Positions 25,201 to 32,574 of a DNA stretch of 37,389 bases are shown piece after piece. The DNA comes from Synechococcales cyanobacterium M55_K2018_004. GTDB taxonomy: Bacteria; Cyanobacteriota; Cyanobacteriia; Elainellales; Elainellaceae. Location of the stretch: positions 1-37,389 of the forward strand of contig DVEB01000038.1 of assembly GCA_015295905.1 (NCBI GenBank), read 5' to 3'. Position numbers and translations under genes: made by a program. Numbering within the stretch: the first letter of the stretch is position 1; every line of letters starts with the position of its first letter. The notes under the pieces are model-generated. The model did no database searches. It saw nothing but the letters and a program-made list of their open reading frames with translations, and was not told where the DNA came from.

Positions 25201-27396
25201 GACCTGCAAACGGCGAATGGCACTAACATCGAAAATCTCGAATTACTCAATGTAGCAACGGCGATCGCTGGTCGAGGCAACACACTCCGCAACACAATCA
25301 TCGGTAACAGTTTTGACAACTTCCTGGATGGGCGCGCAGGCGACGATACCCTGGTCGGCGGTGCTGGCAACGACACCTACGTTCTCGATAACTTGGGTGA
25401 AATCATTATCGAGCTAGCAGGGGAAGGCATAGATACCGTGATTGCCAGCGTCAACTATACGCTGGGTGCTAACCTAGAAAACCTGATCCTAGACGCTGCG
25501 GCAGGGAATATCACTGGCAACGGCAATACCCTCAACAACTCCATTCAGGGGAACAGCGGCGCCAATGTTCTGTCGGGAGGTGAGGGGAATGACTACCTCG
25601 ATGGTGGCGCTGGGGATGACATCCTCAACGGGGGAGCAGGAAACGACACCTACGTGGTGACCGATGCTGGTGATCTGGTCAGTGAAGAACCAGACCAAGG
25701 CATTGACCTCGTCATTTCAACCCTGTCCTATACCCTCACAGACAATGTTGAAAACCTTAGGCTGACTGGCCTGATTGGCAATGAGCCACTGAATGGAACA
25801 GGCAATCGTCTGGATAACTCAATCCAAGGCAACGCCGGCAACAATCGTCTAGATGGTCGAGAGGGTGCCGATATTCTAGTGGGAGGTCTGGGCAACGACA
25901 CCTACGTAGTCGATAACCCCGGTGACCAGATTATTGAAGCCCTCAGTGCTGGTATTGATACGGTGGAATCTAGCATCAGCTTTGTGCTGGCAAGCAATCT
26001 GGAAAACCTCATCCTGACTGGGATTACAGGCAACGAAAATCTGGAGGGAATCGGCAACGCCGCCGACAACACCATCATTGGCAACAGCGGCGACAACATT
26101 CTGCGCGGTCTGCAAGGACTAGATACGCTGGTGGGGGGTGGCGGCAACGACTTCCTAGATGGCGGTACAGGGGCCGACACTATGACAGGTGGTGATGGCA
26201 ACGATACCTACGTTGTGGATGACTCCGGAGATGTCGTCAATGAAGGGGATGGAGCCAACAGTGGGATTGACCTGATCGAGTCGAGCCAGGACTTTAGTCT
26301 GCTGCTCAGAGGTCTCAATGTTGAAAACCTCACCCTGACAGGTGCTGCCATTGTTGGAATCGGTAATGCTTTGAATAACACCATTCGGGGTAATGCCAAC
26401 AATAACCTGTTGAACGGAGGAGCAGGGATTGATGAACTAATCGGCGGTGATGGGGATGACACCTACGAAGTCGATAACTCCGACGATCGCGTTATCGAAA
26501 ACTTTAATGCAGGCATAGATACGGTGCGTTCAACTGTCACCTATCGTCTCAGCGATAACCTGGAAAACCTCACGCTCATCGGCAGTGCCAACATCAACGC
26601 CTTTGGCAATAGCCTCAACAACACCCTGCGCGGTGGCGATGGCAACAACGTGTTGGATGGAGGTGCTGGCGAAGACCGCATGATTGGGGGGCGGGGCGAC
26701 GACACCTACTATGTTGACAACGTGCGTGACTCTATCGAGGAATTGGCAGATGGTGGGATCGACACCGTTGTTGCGTCTTTGAGCTACTCGCTGGCAGAGC
26801 CAGATAGGGAAAATCTGGAAAACCTCATCCTCTCTGGCTCTGCTGCCATCAACGGCACTGGTAACGATGCCAACAACTCCCTCACGGGTAACACTGGGGC
26901 AAACCGTCTAGATGGGGGACTAGGAGATGATGTCATCAGCGGTGGCGACGGTGATGATGAATTGATTGGTGGCCTTGGCAATGACATCCTATCGGGTGAT
27001 GCAGGGAATGACACCCTGATTGGCGGTGCTGGCAATGATACGCTGCGGGGCGGGCTGGGGAGCGATCGCTTCCTCTACGACACCGGCAGAAATTTTGTTA
27101 GCGCCGACATTGGTGAAGATCGCATTGAAGACTTTACTGCCGGAACAGATGTAATCGTGCTTGACCGTACTACCTTCCAGGCACTCACCCTCAACCCAAC
27201 GCTGTTATCATCCGAGTTTAGCGAGGTGACCAGTGATGATGCAGTTGCGGGCAGTACTGGCAAAATCGTCTATAACACGCAGACCGGTGGTATTTTCTAC
27301 AACCCCGATGGCAGTGGAGCAGGCGCTGGCGTGCTCTTCGCAACGCTGATTGGCCGCCCCAGTCTACAAGCCACTGACTTCGTCATTCAAGAGTAG
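19300..27396 (+). CDS. Giant RTX-type calcium-binding repeat protein, 2698 residues
   Basis: Almost the whole protein is 26 tandem units of about 100 residues. Each unit has three parts: a start like NDTYVVDNVGDVVIE followed by GIDTVxSSV, a strand-rich ENLTLTGTANINGTGN, and two to six Ca2+-binding nonapeptides of the GGxGxDxLx type (GGAGNDTLDGG). The last 105 residues differ (from about GRNFVSADIGEDRIEDF to QATDFVIQE) and resemble the serralysin-like C-terminal secretion region of type I exported proteins. There is no N-terminal signal, I see no Cys, and Lys is very scarce. It is most likely secreted and Ca2+-folded, a surface or matrix protein. No ABC exporter, membrane-fusion protein or TolC gene is in the window. 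The start ATG at 19300 follows GGGGGG by 12 bases. A hairpin terminator follows. Confidence 0.93.
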   Translation: MATIIGGRGNNTLTGTSGPDVIFGRGGNDLLIGLGGGDLLDGGTGIDTMRGGGGNDTYIVDNVRDIVTELAGQGIDTVQSFVSWTLGANLENLTLFGIANLSGTGNALANTIIGNDGNNVLDGRDGNDTLSGGNGNDTLIGGAGNDRLDGNAGADVMRGGLGDDTLIVDNVSDVAIELAGQGIDTIGTSVNYTLPDHFENLFLIGTGGIGATGNALSNTMTGNAGNNILNGADGNDVLDGGAGNDTLDGGNGDDQLIGGAGINILIGGAGNDTFIITGGDNTIIEAAGGGIDTAISSVSFTLGANVEILILTGTSNINGIGSAEANTLIGNDGRNTLVGGGGNDYLDGGLNADDMEGGAGDDTFVVDNVGDRIIENVGDGIDLVIARISNYTLEANVENLFLDGTGNLNAFGNNLANTITGNAGNNTLRGGAGNDVLVGAAGNDILDGEAGDDTLIGGTGNDIFFVDSSNDIVVEELNSGIDVVSSTVTFTLSNHVENLILTGTDNINGTGNDLANSIIGNAGDNILSGGAGNDVLTGNAGNDTLDGGSGADVMNGGAGNDTYIVDNLSDVVIEALNDGIDLVIASNSFNLTTNGNNVENLTLTGTANINGTGNALANTIRGNSGNNTLRGEAGDDFLDGGAGADTMDGGSGNDTYVFDNIGDTASEAAGAGIDTVIVDASVTTGTFTLGLNIENLILQGTGNLNGTGNDSNNSITGNSGNNILLGGGGNDVLSGGAGSDTLVGGAGNDQLDGGEGADSMTGGTGDDTYIVSDSGDTVIENANEGIDLVLSSVTFTLGANVENLTLVSGAGDISAIGNNLANTLVGNEGNNLLNGAEGNDTMRGGLGNDTYLIDSIGDVIVELADQGIDTVISSLANYTLGANLENLTLATGSANLNGTGNNADNTILGNAGNNTLVGGLGNDTLDGGAGNDRLDGGLGIDTLIGGDGNDTYVLSEAADVVIETSTTGGIDTIEAGFNVDLTQPAFAQIENLILTGVATTGIGNSLNNSITGNASNNTLSGGAGNDVLDGGAGDDRLDGGTGNDTMIGRDGNDTYIVDSIGDVVIEVGSGIDTVESSVSFDLQPLALNTIENLILTGSANIDGRGNAQNNTIIGNDGANELFGLEGNDRLEGNDGNDRLDGGLGADILIGGNGDDTYVLDNPGDVVIEDSPTGGNDTVEAIADIDLSNFLNIENLRLLGDAVTGIGNDEDNTIIGNNRDNVLNGKGGNDFIDGGLGNDTIDGGAGNDTMLGGDGNDTFFVDSVDDVVIEAGGPAGGIDTVISDVDFDMSITSRLGLENLTLRGTAITGIGNANINTIIGNDNDNILSGGQGNDRLVGNAGNDRLDGGDGNDTMIGGAGNDTYIVSSAADIVTEEVNEGIDLVETTVSLTLAANVENLTLLAGAINGTGNALANTIRGNAAGNTLSGLAGNDVLEGGAGNDRLDGGADADIMIGGDGDDTYVVTESADQIIELSGAGTGIDWVESAVNFNLATNGANVENLVLTGTAIEGIGNDLNNLLRGNASANILIGGAGNDTLEGNDGNDFLDGGTGNDTMVGGTGNDTYVVDSVDDVVNETLSTGGIDLVISSVDYDLSAPGRQFIEDLTLVGNAINGFGNANANVIQGNDRNNTLEGRAGADRLIGGDGNDFLDGGSEADIMIGGDGNDTYVVDNVLDSVQESGSGIDLVLSFINYNLNTAPNVENLTLLGTAQQGTGNALNNTILGNAANNILEGQGGDDNLSGGDGNDRLDGGTGNDVMNGGAGNDTYVVDSAGDVVSETLGPGGGIDLVESTAPDITLGDNIENLTLLGTGNINGAGNTANNTIIGNAGINRLEGRAGDDWLDGQAGADIMLGGFGNDTYFVDNVGDVVTDNPGEGDDALFTSVSYTLAAGSEIELLTILAGAGNLSLTGNGFANTLVGNEGDNLLDGAGGADRMVGGAGNDTYVVDNIGDVVQELGGGIDTIRSTIDFDLQTANGTNIENLELLNVATAIAGRGNTLRNTIIGNSFDNFLDGRAGDDTLVGGAGNDTYVLDNLGEIIIELAGEGIDTVIASVNYTLGANLENLILDAAAGNITGNGNTLNNSIQGNSGANVLSGGEGNDYLDGGAGDDILNGGAGNDTYVVTDAGDLVSEEPDQGIDLVISTLSYTLTDNVENLRLTGLIGNEPLNGTGNRLDNSIQGNAGNNRLDGREGADILVGGLGNDTYVVDNPGDQIIEALSAGIDTVESSISFVLASNLENLILTGITGNENLEGIGNAADNTIIGNSGDNILRGLQGLDTLVGGGGNDFLDGGTGADTMTGGDGNDTYVVDDSGDVVNEGDGANSGIDLIESSQDFSLLLRGLNVENLTLTGAAIVGIGNALNNTIRGNANNNLLNGGAGIDELIGGDGDDTYEVDNSDDRVIENFNAGIDTVRSTVTYRLSDNLENLTLIGSANINAFGNSLNNTLRGGDGNNVLDGGAGEDRMIGGRGDDTYYVDNVRDSIEELADGGIDTVVASLSYSLAEPDRENLENLILSGSAAINGTGNDANNSLTGNTGANRLDGGLGDDVISGGDGDDELIGGLGNDILSGDAGNDTLIGGAGNDTLRGGLGSDRFLYDTGRNFVSADIGEDRIEDFTAGTDVIVLDRTTFQALTLNPTLLSSEFSEVTSDDAVAGSTGKIVYNTQTGGIFYNPDGSGAGAGVLFATLIGRPSLQATDFVIQE

Positions 27397-27420
27397 TCGC
27401 CTGCAGTTGACGTTCATGCC

Positions 27421-27463
27421 TGATTGAGCGGGTGGGGTAAAATGCATCTCACCCGCTCAATCA
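27421..27463 (+). terminator. Hairpin terminator after the RTX gene
   Basis: TGATTGAGCGGGTG at 27421-27434 pairs perfectly with CACCCGCTCAATCA at 27450-27463, with a 15 nt loop, then TCTTTAT. It starts 24 bp after the RTX stop codon, a good position for an intrinsic terminator; the T-run is weak. Confidence 0.65.
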
Positions 27464-27467
27464 TCTT

Positions 27468-27570
27468 TATAGTGCTACACACATAGGTCAGGACAAAGCA
27501 TTTTTGGGAAACCCCGCGGCGCGGGGTTTCCCACAAAACGCGTTTGACACCATGAGCGCATAGCGCCATA
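27468..27570. repeat. Family A element (A4), full copy
   Basis: About 103 bp from TATAGTGCTACAC to GCGCATAGCGCCATA. The central stem is GGGAAACCCCGC-GGC-GCGGGGTTTCCC, extended outward by GCATTTTT against AAAACGC. The left end follows the RTX terminator within 5 bp. The right end shares its last base(s) with the family B element that follows. Confidence 0.8.
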
Positions 27571-27656
27571 ACGTGAATTCGGGATCAACTGAAACCGCTG
27601 ATTTGCCCTGCGCGATGCACGGTGCCCCAAAACCCTCCTAGCCAGAACTGACGGTT
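27570..27656. repeat. Family B element (B2) ending at the DUF58 stop codon
   Basis: It starts AACGTGAATTCGGGATCAAC and ends AGCCAGAACTGACGGTT. It is joined directly to A4. The DUF58 stop codon (TTA on the plus strand, 27658-27660) is 2 bp past its end. Internal CCCAAAACCC is shared with B1 and B3. Confidence 0.7.
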
Positions 27657-27657
27657 T

Positions 27658-28977
27658 TTAAAGCTGGCTGCGGGCTTTGATTTGCAAATAGCGATCGACC
27701 AAAGACTCGCTGATATAGGGCGCTGGGGCATCCAGGACCAAGACGCCCTTTTGCTTGAGCTTTGCTAGGGCAACCTGTCGTTGGGCTAGCAGATCGAGCG
27801 CCACAGCCCGGCAATAGGCAGTAGCGACCTCCTCTGTGGGAGTATTGGCCTGACGATCAACCTCTGGATCGCGCAAGGTGACACAGAAGGGAAGGTAGCG
27901 GGGTGAGAGCCGTCCCATCGCTGCCAGCAATTCTCCAGAGGCAGTTTCATCGACCAAGTCTGTGAGCAGCACCACCAAAGCACGACGTGCTTGGTGTGCG
28001 GTAGCAGTGGTGACTGCTGCCAAGTAGTCCGGCTCCAGCAGGTCTGGCTGAATTGGCGTCAGGCGTTCCAGCAGTTTTGCCAGGTGGGGCTGGCCGCGTT
28101 CGGGCGGAATCCAGGTGTGCATCTGGCGGTCAAACACGCCTACACCAACGCGATCGCCCCGTCGAATACCCGCCAGTGCCAGTGCCAGCGTTGCATTCAG
28201 CCCCCAGTCGAACCGTGCCAACCCACCCACCTGGGCCGTCATCAATCGCCCCCGGTCCAGCAGGATGATCAGGGTCTGTTCCTGTTCTGGTTCCAACACT
28301 CGCACCAGCAGACGATCGCGCCGTGCCGTTGCCTTCCAGTCGATCAACCGCAGGTCATCGCCAGTGTTGTACTCACGCAGCTCGGCAAACTCGGTGCCCG
28401 TTCCCATCCGACGCGCCCGCCGAATATTACCACTGCTCTCCAGGGTCAGTCGAATTGAGAGTTGGCGCAGCCCAATCAGGTCGGGGTAAACCTCGGCAGT
28501 GGCCTGCTGGGGAATCTTCCAGTCATGCCAGGACAACCCCCAAGCCCCCAGTTGGCGCACCTGAATATCGCCCCAGGCATACTCCCCCCGTTGCTTGGGA
28601 AAAACCGTGTAGATCAGGTCTGTCTGGGCGTGGGCAGGCAGCACCAGCAGACAGATGGCTGGCGTCACCACAAACGTGGCTGGGTAGGTGTCACGGATAC
28701 GCAGCTTGGCAGGGCGATCGCCACTTTTCACAGTTAGAGCGATGGGGTTGTCTCGCCCAATTGAAAGCGTTTGCAGCGGTTGGCGGCTCACCTGTACGCG
28801 ATACGGCCTCACCTGTGCCCCATCCAGCCAGGCCAGCAGCAGCAGCACAAGGTCATAGACCAGCGTCAGGGCGATCGCTCGATGCAGTGCCTCCTCAGTG
28901 CCGCCAAGCCAGGCCAACACGAAGCCAATGGCAGTGCCCAGCAGCAACAGCAGGTAAAGGCGGGGAGTGGGAAGCAT
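27658..28977 (-). CDS. DUF58 domain protein
   Basis: About 439 residues. Two hydrophobic segments near the N-terminus (LYLLLLLGTAIGFVLAWLGG and VYDLVLLLLAW) place it in the membrane. The DUF58 signature is LRLIDWKATARRDRLLVRVLEPE, followed by a von Willebrand-A-like fold (LIILLDRGRLM and RALVVLLTDLVDE). The frame extends upstream to 29163, but it would overlap the moxR gene; I use the ATG at 28975-28977, which leaves a 19 bp gap to moxR and starts at MLPTPRLY. DUF58 proteins are usually encoded beside MoxR ATPases and are thought to be their substrates or partners in assembling membrane or metal-containing complexes. The stop codon is 2 bp from the B2 element. Confidence 0.9.
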   Translation of the reverse strand: MLPTPRLYLLLLLGTAIGFVLAWLGGTEEALHRAIALTLVYDLVLLLLAWLDGAQVRPYRVQVSRQPLQTLSIGRDNPIALTVKSGDRPAKLRIRDTYPATFVVTPAICLLVLPAHAQTDLIYTVFPKQRGEYAWGDIQVRQLGAWGLSWHDWKIPQQATAEVYPDLIGLRQLSIRLTLESSGNIRRARRMGTGTEFAELREYNTGDDLRLIDWKATARRDRLLVRVLEPEQEQTLIILLDRGRLMTAQVGGLARFDWGLNATLALALAGIRRGDRVGVGVFDRQMHTWIPPERGQPHLAKLLERLTPIQPDLLEPDYLAAVTTATAHQARRALVVLLTDLVDETASGELLAAMGRLSPRYLPFCVTLRDPEVDRQANTPTEEVATAYCRAVALDLLAQRQVALAKLKQKGVLVLDAPAPYISESLVDRYLQIKARSQL

Positions 28978-28996
28978 ACTCAGGCGTGAAAGAGCG

Positions 28997-29953
28997 TTAT
29001 CTTGGGACAGCAACCTGTCCAAACACTGATCGGATGATGGCTTCCACTTGCAGTCCATCCAGTTGGGCTTCGGGGCGGAGGATGAGGCGGTGGCGCAGCA
29101 GGGGGAGGGCGATCGCTTTAATATCGTCAGGGGTGGTGTAGTCGCATCCATTAATCCAAGCATGGGCTTTGCTGGCTTGGAGCCATGCGACCGCGCAACG
29201 GGGAGAGGCTCCTAGGGCAAGATCGGGGTGTTGTCGCGTTTTTTGCACCAGCGCCAGCAGGTAGTCGATCAGCGCATCAGTCACTGTAACTGTGCGAACC
29301 TGCTGTCGTGCCTGTAACACGTCGGGCACCGTCAGCAGGGGGGTTAGCGCGGTCAGGTCTTGCCGTTTGGTTTGCAGTCCGTGCTGCGCGTTGACCAGCA
29401 TTTGTCGCTCGGCCTTGGCTGCTGGATAGTCCACCACCACCTTGAACAGGAAGCGATCGAGTTGGGCCTCCGGTAGGGGATAGGTGCCCTCAAATTCTAG
29501 GGGGTTCTGGGTGGCCACAACCCAGAACAGGTCTGGCAGGGGCAGGCTTTCGCCGTCTAGCGTCACCTGCTGTTCCTCCATGGCTTCCAGCAAAGCAGCT
29601 TGAGTTTTTGGAGGAGTGCGGTTGATTTCATCCGCCAGCAGGATCTCGGTAAAAATGGGACCACGCTTGAGCGAGAAGCTGCGGCTACCCATGTCGTAAA
29701 TATTGACCCCCAGAATGTCAGAGGGCAAAATGTCGGGGGTCAACTGGATGCGACGAAAGTCGGCCTGCACCAGTTGGGCCAGCACTTTGACGAGCAGGGT
29801 TTTTCCCGTTCCCGGCACCCCTTCGAGGATGACATGCCCACCACAGAGCAAGGCCACCAGCAGTTGTTGGACGGGAATGGTTTGACCAACCACCACCTGA
29901 CCGATGGCCTGGATAAGGCGAGAAAATTGGGCGGTAGTTTCGGGCGTTGACAT
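28997..29953 (-). CDS. MoxR family AAA+ ATPase
   Basis: A 318-residue AAA+ chaperone-like ATPase. Walker A is GVPGTGKT at residues 45-52, Walker B is LLADEINRTPPKTQAALLEAMEE, and the sensor-1 region is ATQNPLEFEGTYPLPEAQLDRF. The C-terminal lid has SPRCAVAWLQASKAHAW and IKAIALPLLRHRL. This is a typical MoxR protein. It is the third of a four-gene cassette (DUF4129, DUF4350, MoxR, DUF58). Its ATG overlaps the DUF4350 stop by one base (TGATG), so translation is likely coupled. The target complex is not known. Confidence 0.94.
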   Translation of the reverse strand: MSTPETTAQFSRLIQAIGQVVVGQTIPVQQLLVALLCGGHVILEGVPGTGKTLLVKVLAQLVQADFRRIQLTPDILPSDILGVNIYDMGSRSFSLKRGPIFTEILLADEINRTPPKTQAALLEAMEEQQVTLDGESLPLPDLFWVVATQNPLEFEGTYPLPEAQLDRFLFKVVVDYPAAKAERQMLVNAQHGLQTKRQDLTALTPLLTVPDVLQARQQVRTVTVTDALIDYLLALVQKTRQHPDLALGASPRCAVAWLQASKAHAWINGCDYTTPDDIKAIALPLLRHRLILRPEAQLDGLQVEAIIRSVFGQVAVPR

Positions 29954-31080
29954 CAGGGCAGGTGGCGGCGGAGGGTTTGTAGTTGTCTTAACCAGATTAG
30001 CAAGTCTCGTTCGCTGATCCGGCGATCGCGGTCTTTTGTCCGCAGAACGGCAGCCATTTCTTCAGCCGGGCGGCCCGTTTGCTGGGTCCATGCCTGGATC
30101 AGAGCCTCTGCTTCGACAGGGGTGTCTCCCAGGCCAAGAGAGCGCTGGGCATAGCGTTGTTCTGCCTGTCCAATCGTCTTTACCACAAATTCGCTGTATT
30201 CCGCCTTGTGCAGCACACTACCCAGCGCATGAATGTAGGCGCTGCTGCTGTCCTGTGGGGGAACTGCCGGGGGCAAGGGTGGCCCAAATCGACGGTTTTT
30301 CTCCCAGATCAGGACAAGCAGGATGGCGATCGCCTGGACTGCCAGCAGCGCTAGGGGTGTCTTGGCCAAGTAAGCGATCCAGTGGTCTGAGTTTTCCCGT
30401 TGCACCACCTGGGGGTCTTTGTACCCATGCAGGTATTCATCTACCCAGAGCGGCAGACCTGGCTCCGTCACCAGATTGGTTAAAAACTTAAAGTTTTCTG
30501 GCTCCCGCTGGTAGGCATTGGCGGCCAGAAAAGGCGTGACCGCGTAGATGATCTTGCCAGCACCGATGGTTTCCTCCCAGACCACCGCACCGTAGGAATC
30601 ACCTAGGCGTTGCCGTGAACGGCTTTCCTGGAGTTGGGCACGACTTCTGCGCCGCGACGTTTCGATCGTTACCCCTGCAAGTCTGGAACGAAAGGGAGCC
30701 TGAGTCACGGGTTCTTTCACCCCCAAAATCACTTCAACGTTGCCGCGACGAATCCAGCGTTCATCGGTGGCAATCCGCAAGTGAGTGAGATTCGGGTTGA
30801 TGCGGAGGAGCGTGATGCGACTGGGGACGGGGGGTTGGGGCGGTGGGTCGGTTGATCTTGAGTCGGTTGATCCTGGGTCGGTGAGATCGGAGTAGGGACG
30901 CTGCCAGCGTTGGATCGGGATCTGCTGCTGTTGAAGAGAGGCATACCAGGCTCCGTAACCGTCGGGAGCGCGGCTATAGGTGGAGCCGCTCTGGAGGGTG
31001 TTTTGTGGGGCGGCGAACAGGCTGAGGAGGGCGAGGGCAAGCAGGGCAATCGCACCAAACCAGAGACGACGGGGTTTCAT
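29953..31080 (-). CDS. DUF4350 domain protein
   Basis: A 375-residue membrane protein. The N-terminal segment (LWFGAIALLALALLSLFAAP) is a signal anchor, followed by DUF4350-like sequence (SRAPDGYGAWYASLQQQQIPIQRW) and a second membrane segment near residue 245 (LALLAVQAIAILLVLIWEKNRRFGPP). Its C-terminal part is cytoplasmic. At about residues 66-80 a Thr-Asp-rich insert repeats TDPGS, TDSRS, TDPPP, reflecting three 15 bp DNA repeats. Genes of this type sit between DUF4129 and MoxR genes in many bacteria. The start overlaps the DUF4129 stop by four bases. Function unknown. Confidence 0.85.
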   Translation of the reverse strand: MKPRRLWFGAIALLALALLSLFAAPQNTLQSGSTYSRAPDGYGAWYASLQQQQIPIQRWQRPYSDLTDPGSTDSRSTDPPPQPPVPSRITLLRINPNLTHLRIATDERWIRRGNVEVILGVKEPVTQAPFRSRLAGVTIETSRRRSRAQLQESRSRQRLGDSYGAVVWEETIGAGKIIYAVTPFLAANAYQREPENFKFLTNLVTEPGLPLWVDEYLHGYKDPQVVQRENSDHWIAYLAKTPLALLAVQAIAILLVLIWEKNRRFGPPLPPAVPPQDSSSAYIHALGSVLHKAEYSEFVVKTIGQAEQRYAQRSLGLGDTPVEAEALIQAWTQQTGRPAEEMAAVLRTKDRDRRISERDLLIWLRQLQTLRRHLP

Positions 31081-31670
31081 GGGGACTCAATCTCCTGGTA
31101 GGCTCGCTGGCAGCGATCGCAGTCTTCCAGAGAAATTACTGCATCACTAAAGCAGAGTCGTTCATGGGTGTGGATCAGGGTGCGGTAGGCAGCCGCTTGG
31201 GGCAGTTGCTGCACCAAGGCCAGGTACTCGCCATCGGTGCGACTCCGCTGCTGAGGAATCAGGCCCGCGTCGTTGAGGTGTTGCAGCGCCCCCATATAGA
31301 GGGCGCGACAGGCGTCGCGGTAGTTACCCTGCTGGCGAGCAAGGCGCGATCGCTCTACCCATGCTGCAACCGTCAGCGGTTGTTCTGGGGCCTGAACACC
31401 CAGCGCAGGGGGTGTTTCGCGGTTCCACTGGAGCTGCGTTAGATAGAGACGCATCAGCTTGTACAGTTGCCACAACCCCCAACCAGCCAAAGCACCCAGC
31501 AACAGCCAAAATAGCCCCTGCGAGACCCAGCTTGGTAGCTGCCAGTCTTCCGACTGGCCTCTGGGCAGGTTGATGCCTTGAAAGGTGCGTTCAAACCACT
31601 CACCAAACTGCCGCTGCCACTGCTGAAGCTGCCAATTAAAACTTGTTTCCTCAAATTTGCCACTACTCAT
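31077..31670 (-). CDS. DUF4129 domain protein
   Basis: A 197-residue membrane protein. There is one strong membrane segment at about residues 49-70 (SQGLFWLLLGALAGWGLWQLY). The C-terminal cytoplasmic part carries the DUF4129 core (ARQQGNYRDACRALYMGALQHL, then LIPQQRSRTDGEYLALV). It is the first gene of the MoxR cassette and overlaps DUF4350 by four bases (ATGA). An ABC permease gene ends 31 bp upstream, so the cassette may be transcribed from further up. In other bacteria DUF4129 is often fused to transglutaminase-like domains; this one is not. Confidence 0.85.
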   Translation of the reverse strand: MSSGKFEETSFNWQLQQWQRQFGEWFERTFQGINLPRGQSEDWQLPSWVSQGLFWLLLGALAGWGLWQLYKLMRLYLTQLQWNRETPPALGVQAPEQPLTVAAWVERSRLARQQGNYRDACRALYMGALQHLNDAGLIPQQRSRTDGEYLALVQQLPQAAAYRTLIHTHERLCFSDAVISLEDCDRCQRAYQEIESP

Positions 31671-31701
31671 TTGCCACTACTTATCCTGCAAGCTGATTCC
31701 T

Positions 31702-32343
31702 TTACTGGGTTGGGGGTTGTACTGATTTTTGCAGGAGGCTGAGGGAGACCTCTGCGATCAGAGCCAGAAGCGCCACAGGAATGGCTCCTGCCAGGAGGAT
31801 GGCATTATCGTAGAGCGCAAAGCCGAGGACGATGAAACTGCCCAATCCACCTGCTCCAACGAAGGCGGCTAGAGTTGCACTGGCGATGACTTCTACTGTC
31901 GCAGTCTTAATTCCGGCAATCACAACTGGCAAAGCCAAAGGAATTTCCACCAGCCGTAGGACTTGCTGGCTGCTCATACCCATGCCGTAGGCGGCTTCGC
32001 GGATCATCGGATCGATGCTGCGAAAGGCAACATCAGTGCTGATCAGGATGGGCGGCATGACCAGCAGAGTGAGGGCGATCGCTGCGGCCTGAAAACTCAA
32101 CCCAAAGTAGGGGATTGCCAGAAATAGGATCGCCAGACTAGGAATCACCCGCAGAGCATTGAAGACATTGATCAGGGCAGTGGCGGCAAGGCGCGATCGC
32201 GCACTCCACAACCCCAGAGGCAACCCCAGGCACAACCCAATCATCAATGGCACCATCACCAACACGAAATGCTGCTGAAGTGCGGCGATTAGACGCCCTG
32301 GGTCGCTGGCGATATATTGATAGGATCGTAGAAAAAGATCCAT
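31702..32343 (-). CDS. ABC transporter permease, glycine betaine/osmoprotectant (OpuBB/ProW) type
   Basis: A 213-residue permease with about six membrane segments. The EAA loop, REAAYGMGMSSQQVLRLVEIPLALP, is clear, and the C-terminal block IASATLAAFVGAGGLGSFIVLG is typical of the OpuBB/ProW/YehW group. The partner ATPase and the substrate-binding protein are not in this window, so the gene is an orphan here. The next gene downstream, DUF4129, starts about 31 bp after its stop on the same strand, suggesting co-transcription with the MoxR cassette. Substrate is inferred only from the family. Confidence 0.9.
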   Translation of the reverse strand: MDLFLRSYQYIASDPGRLIAALQQHFVLVMVPLMIGLCLGLPLGLWSARSRLAATALINVFNALRVIPSLAILFLAIPYFGLSFQAAAIALTLLVMPPILISTDVAFRSIDPMIREAAYGMGMSSQQVLRLVEIPLALPVVIAGIKTATVEVIASATLAAFVGAGGLGSFIVLGFALYDNAILLAGAIPVALLALIAEVSLSLLQKSVQPPTQ

Positions 32344-32574
32344 AGTACTGCTAGTTTTTCTGACGGTTGATTCTTAGCGCTCTTCAATCTTTTCCCCTTG
32401 CTAGGATGCTCCCTCTTAGCAGGATACTAGCCAGGATACGGGTTTCAGTGCCGCTCTGCACTGCTGAAATCCGCTGCATGAGCAAGGTGCAAGATCCAGT
32501 ATCTAAACGTCTTGATTGTGTGTGAGATACGCAGTCCCACACACACACTTTCATTGAAGAGAGCCTGCTTCTTC

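Noticed and set aside
19470-27263. Many long minus-strand open frames opposite the RTX gene, rich in Pro, Ser and Leu
   Set aside because: They mirror the Gly/Asp/Asn-rich repeats of the plus strand, have no start signals and no recognisable families; they are composition shadows.
19300-27396. Regular repeats that could suggest a CRISPR or satellite array
   Set aside because: The repeats are about 300 bp, imperfect and fully in frame within one protein, so they are coding RTX units.
28977-29163. Longer DUF58 reading frame reaching into the moxR gene
   Set aside because: The extra 62 residues have no DUF58 character and would overlap moxR; the ATG at 28977 fits the operon spacing.
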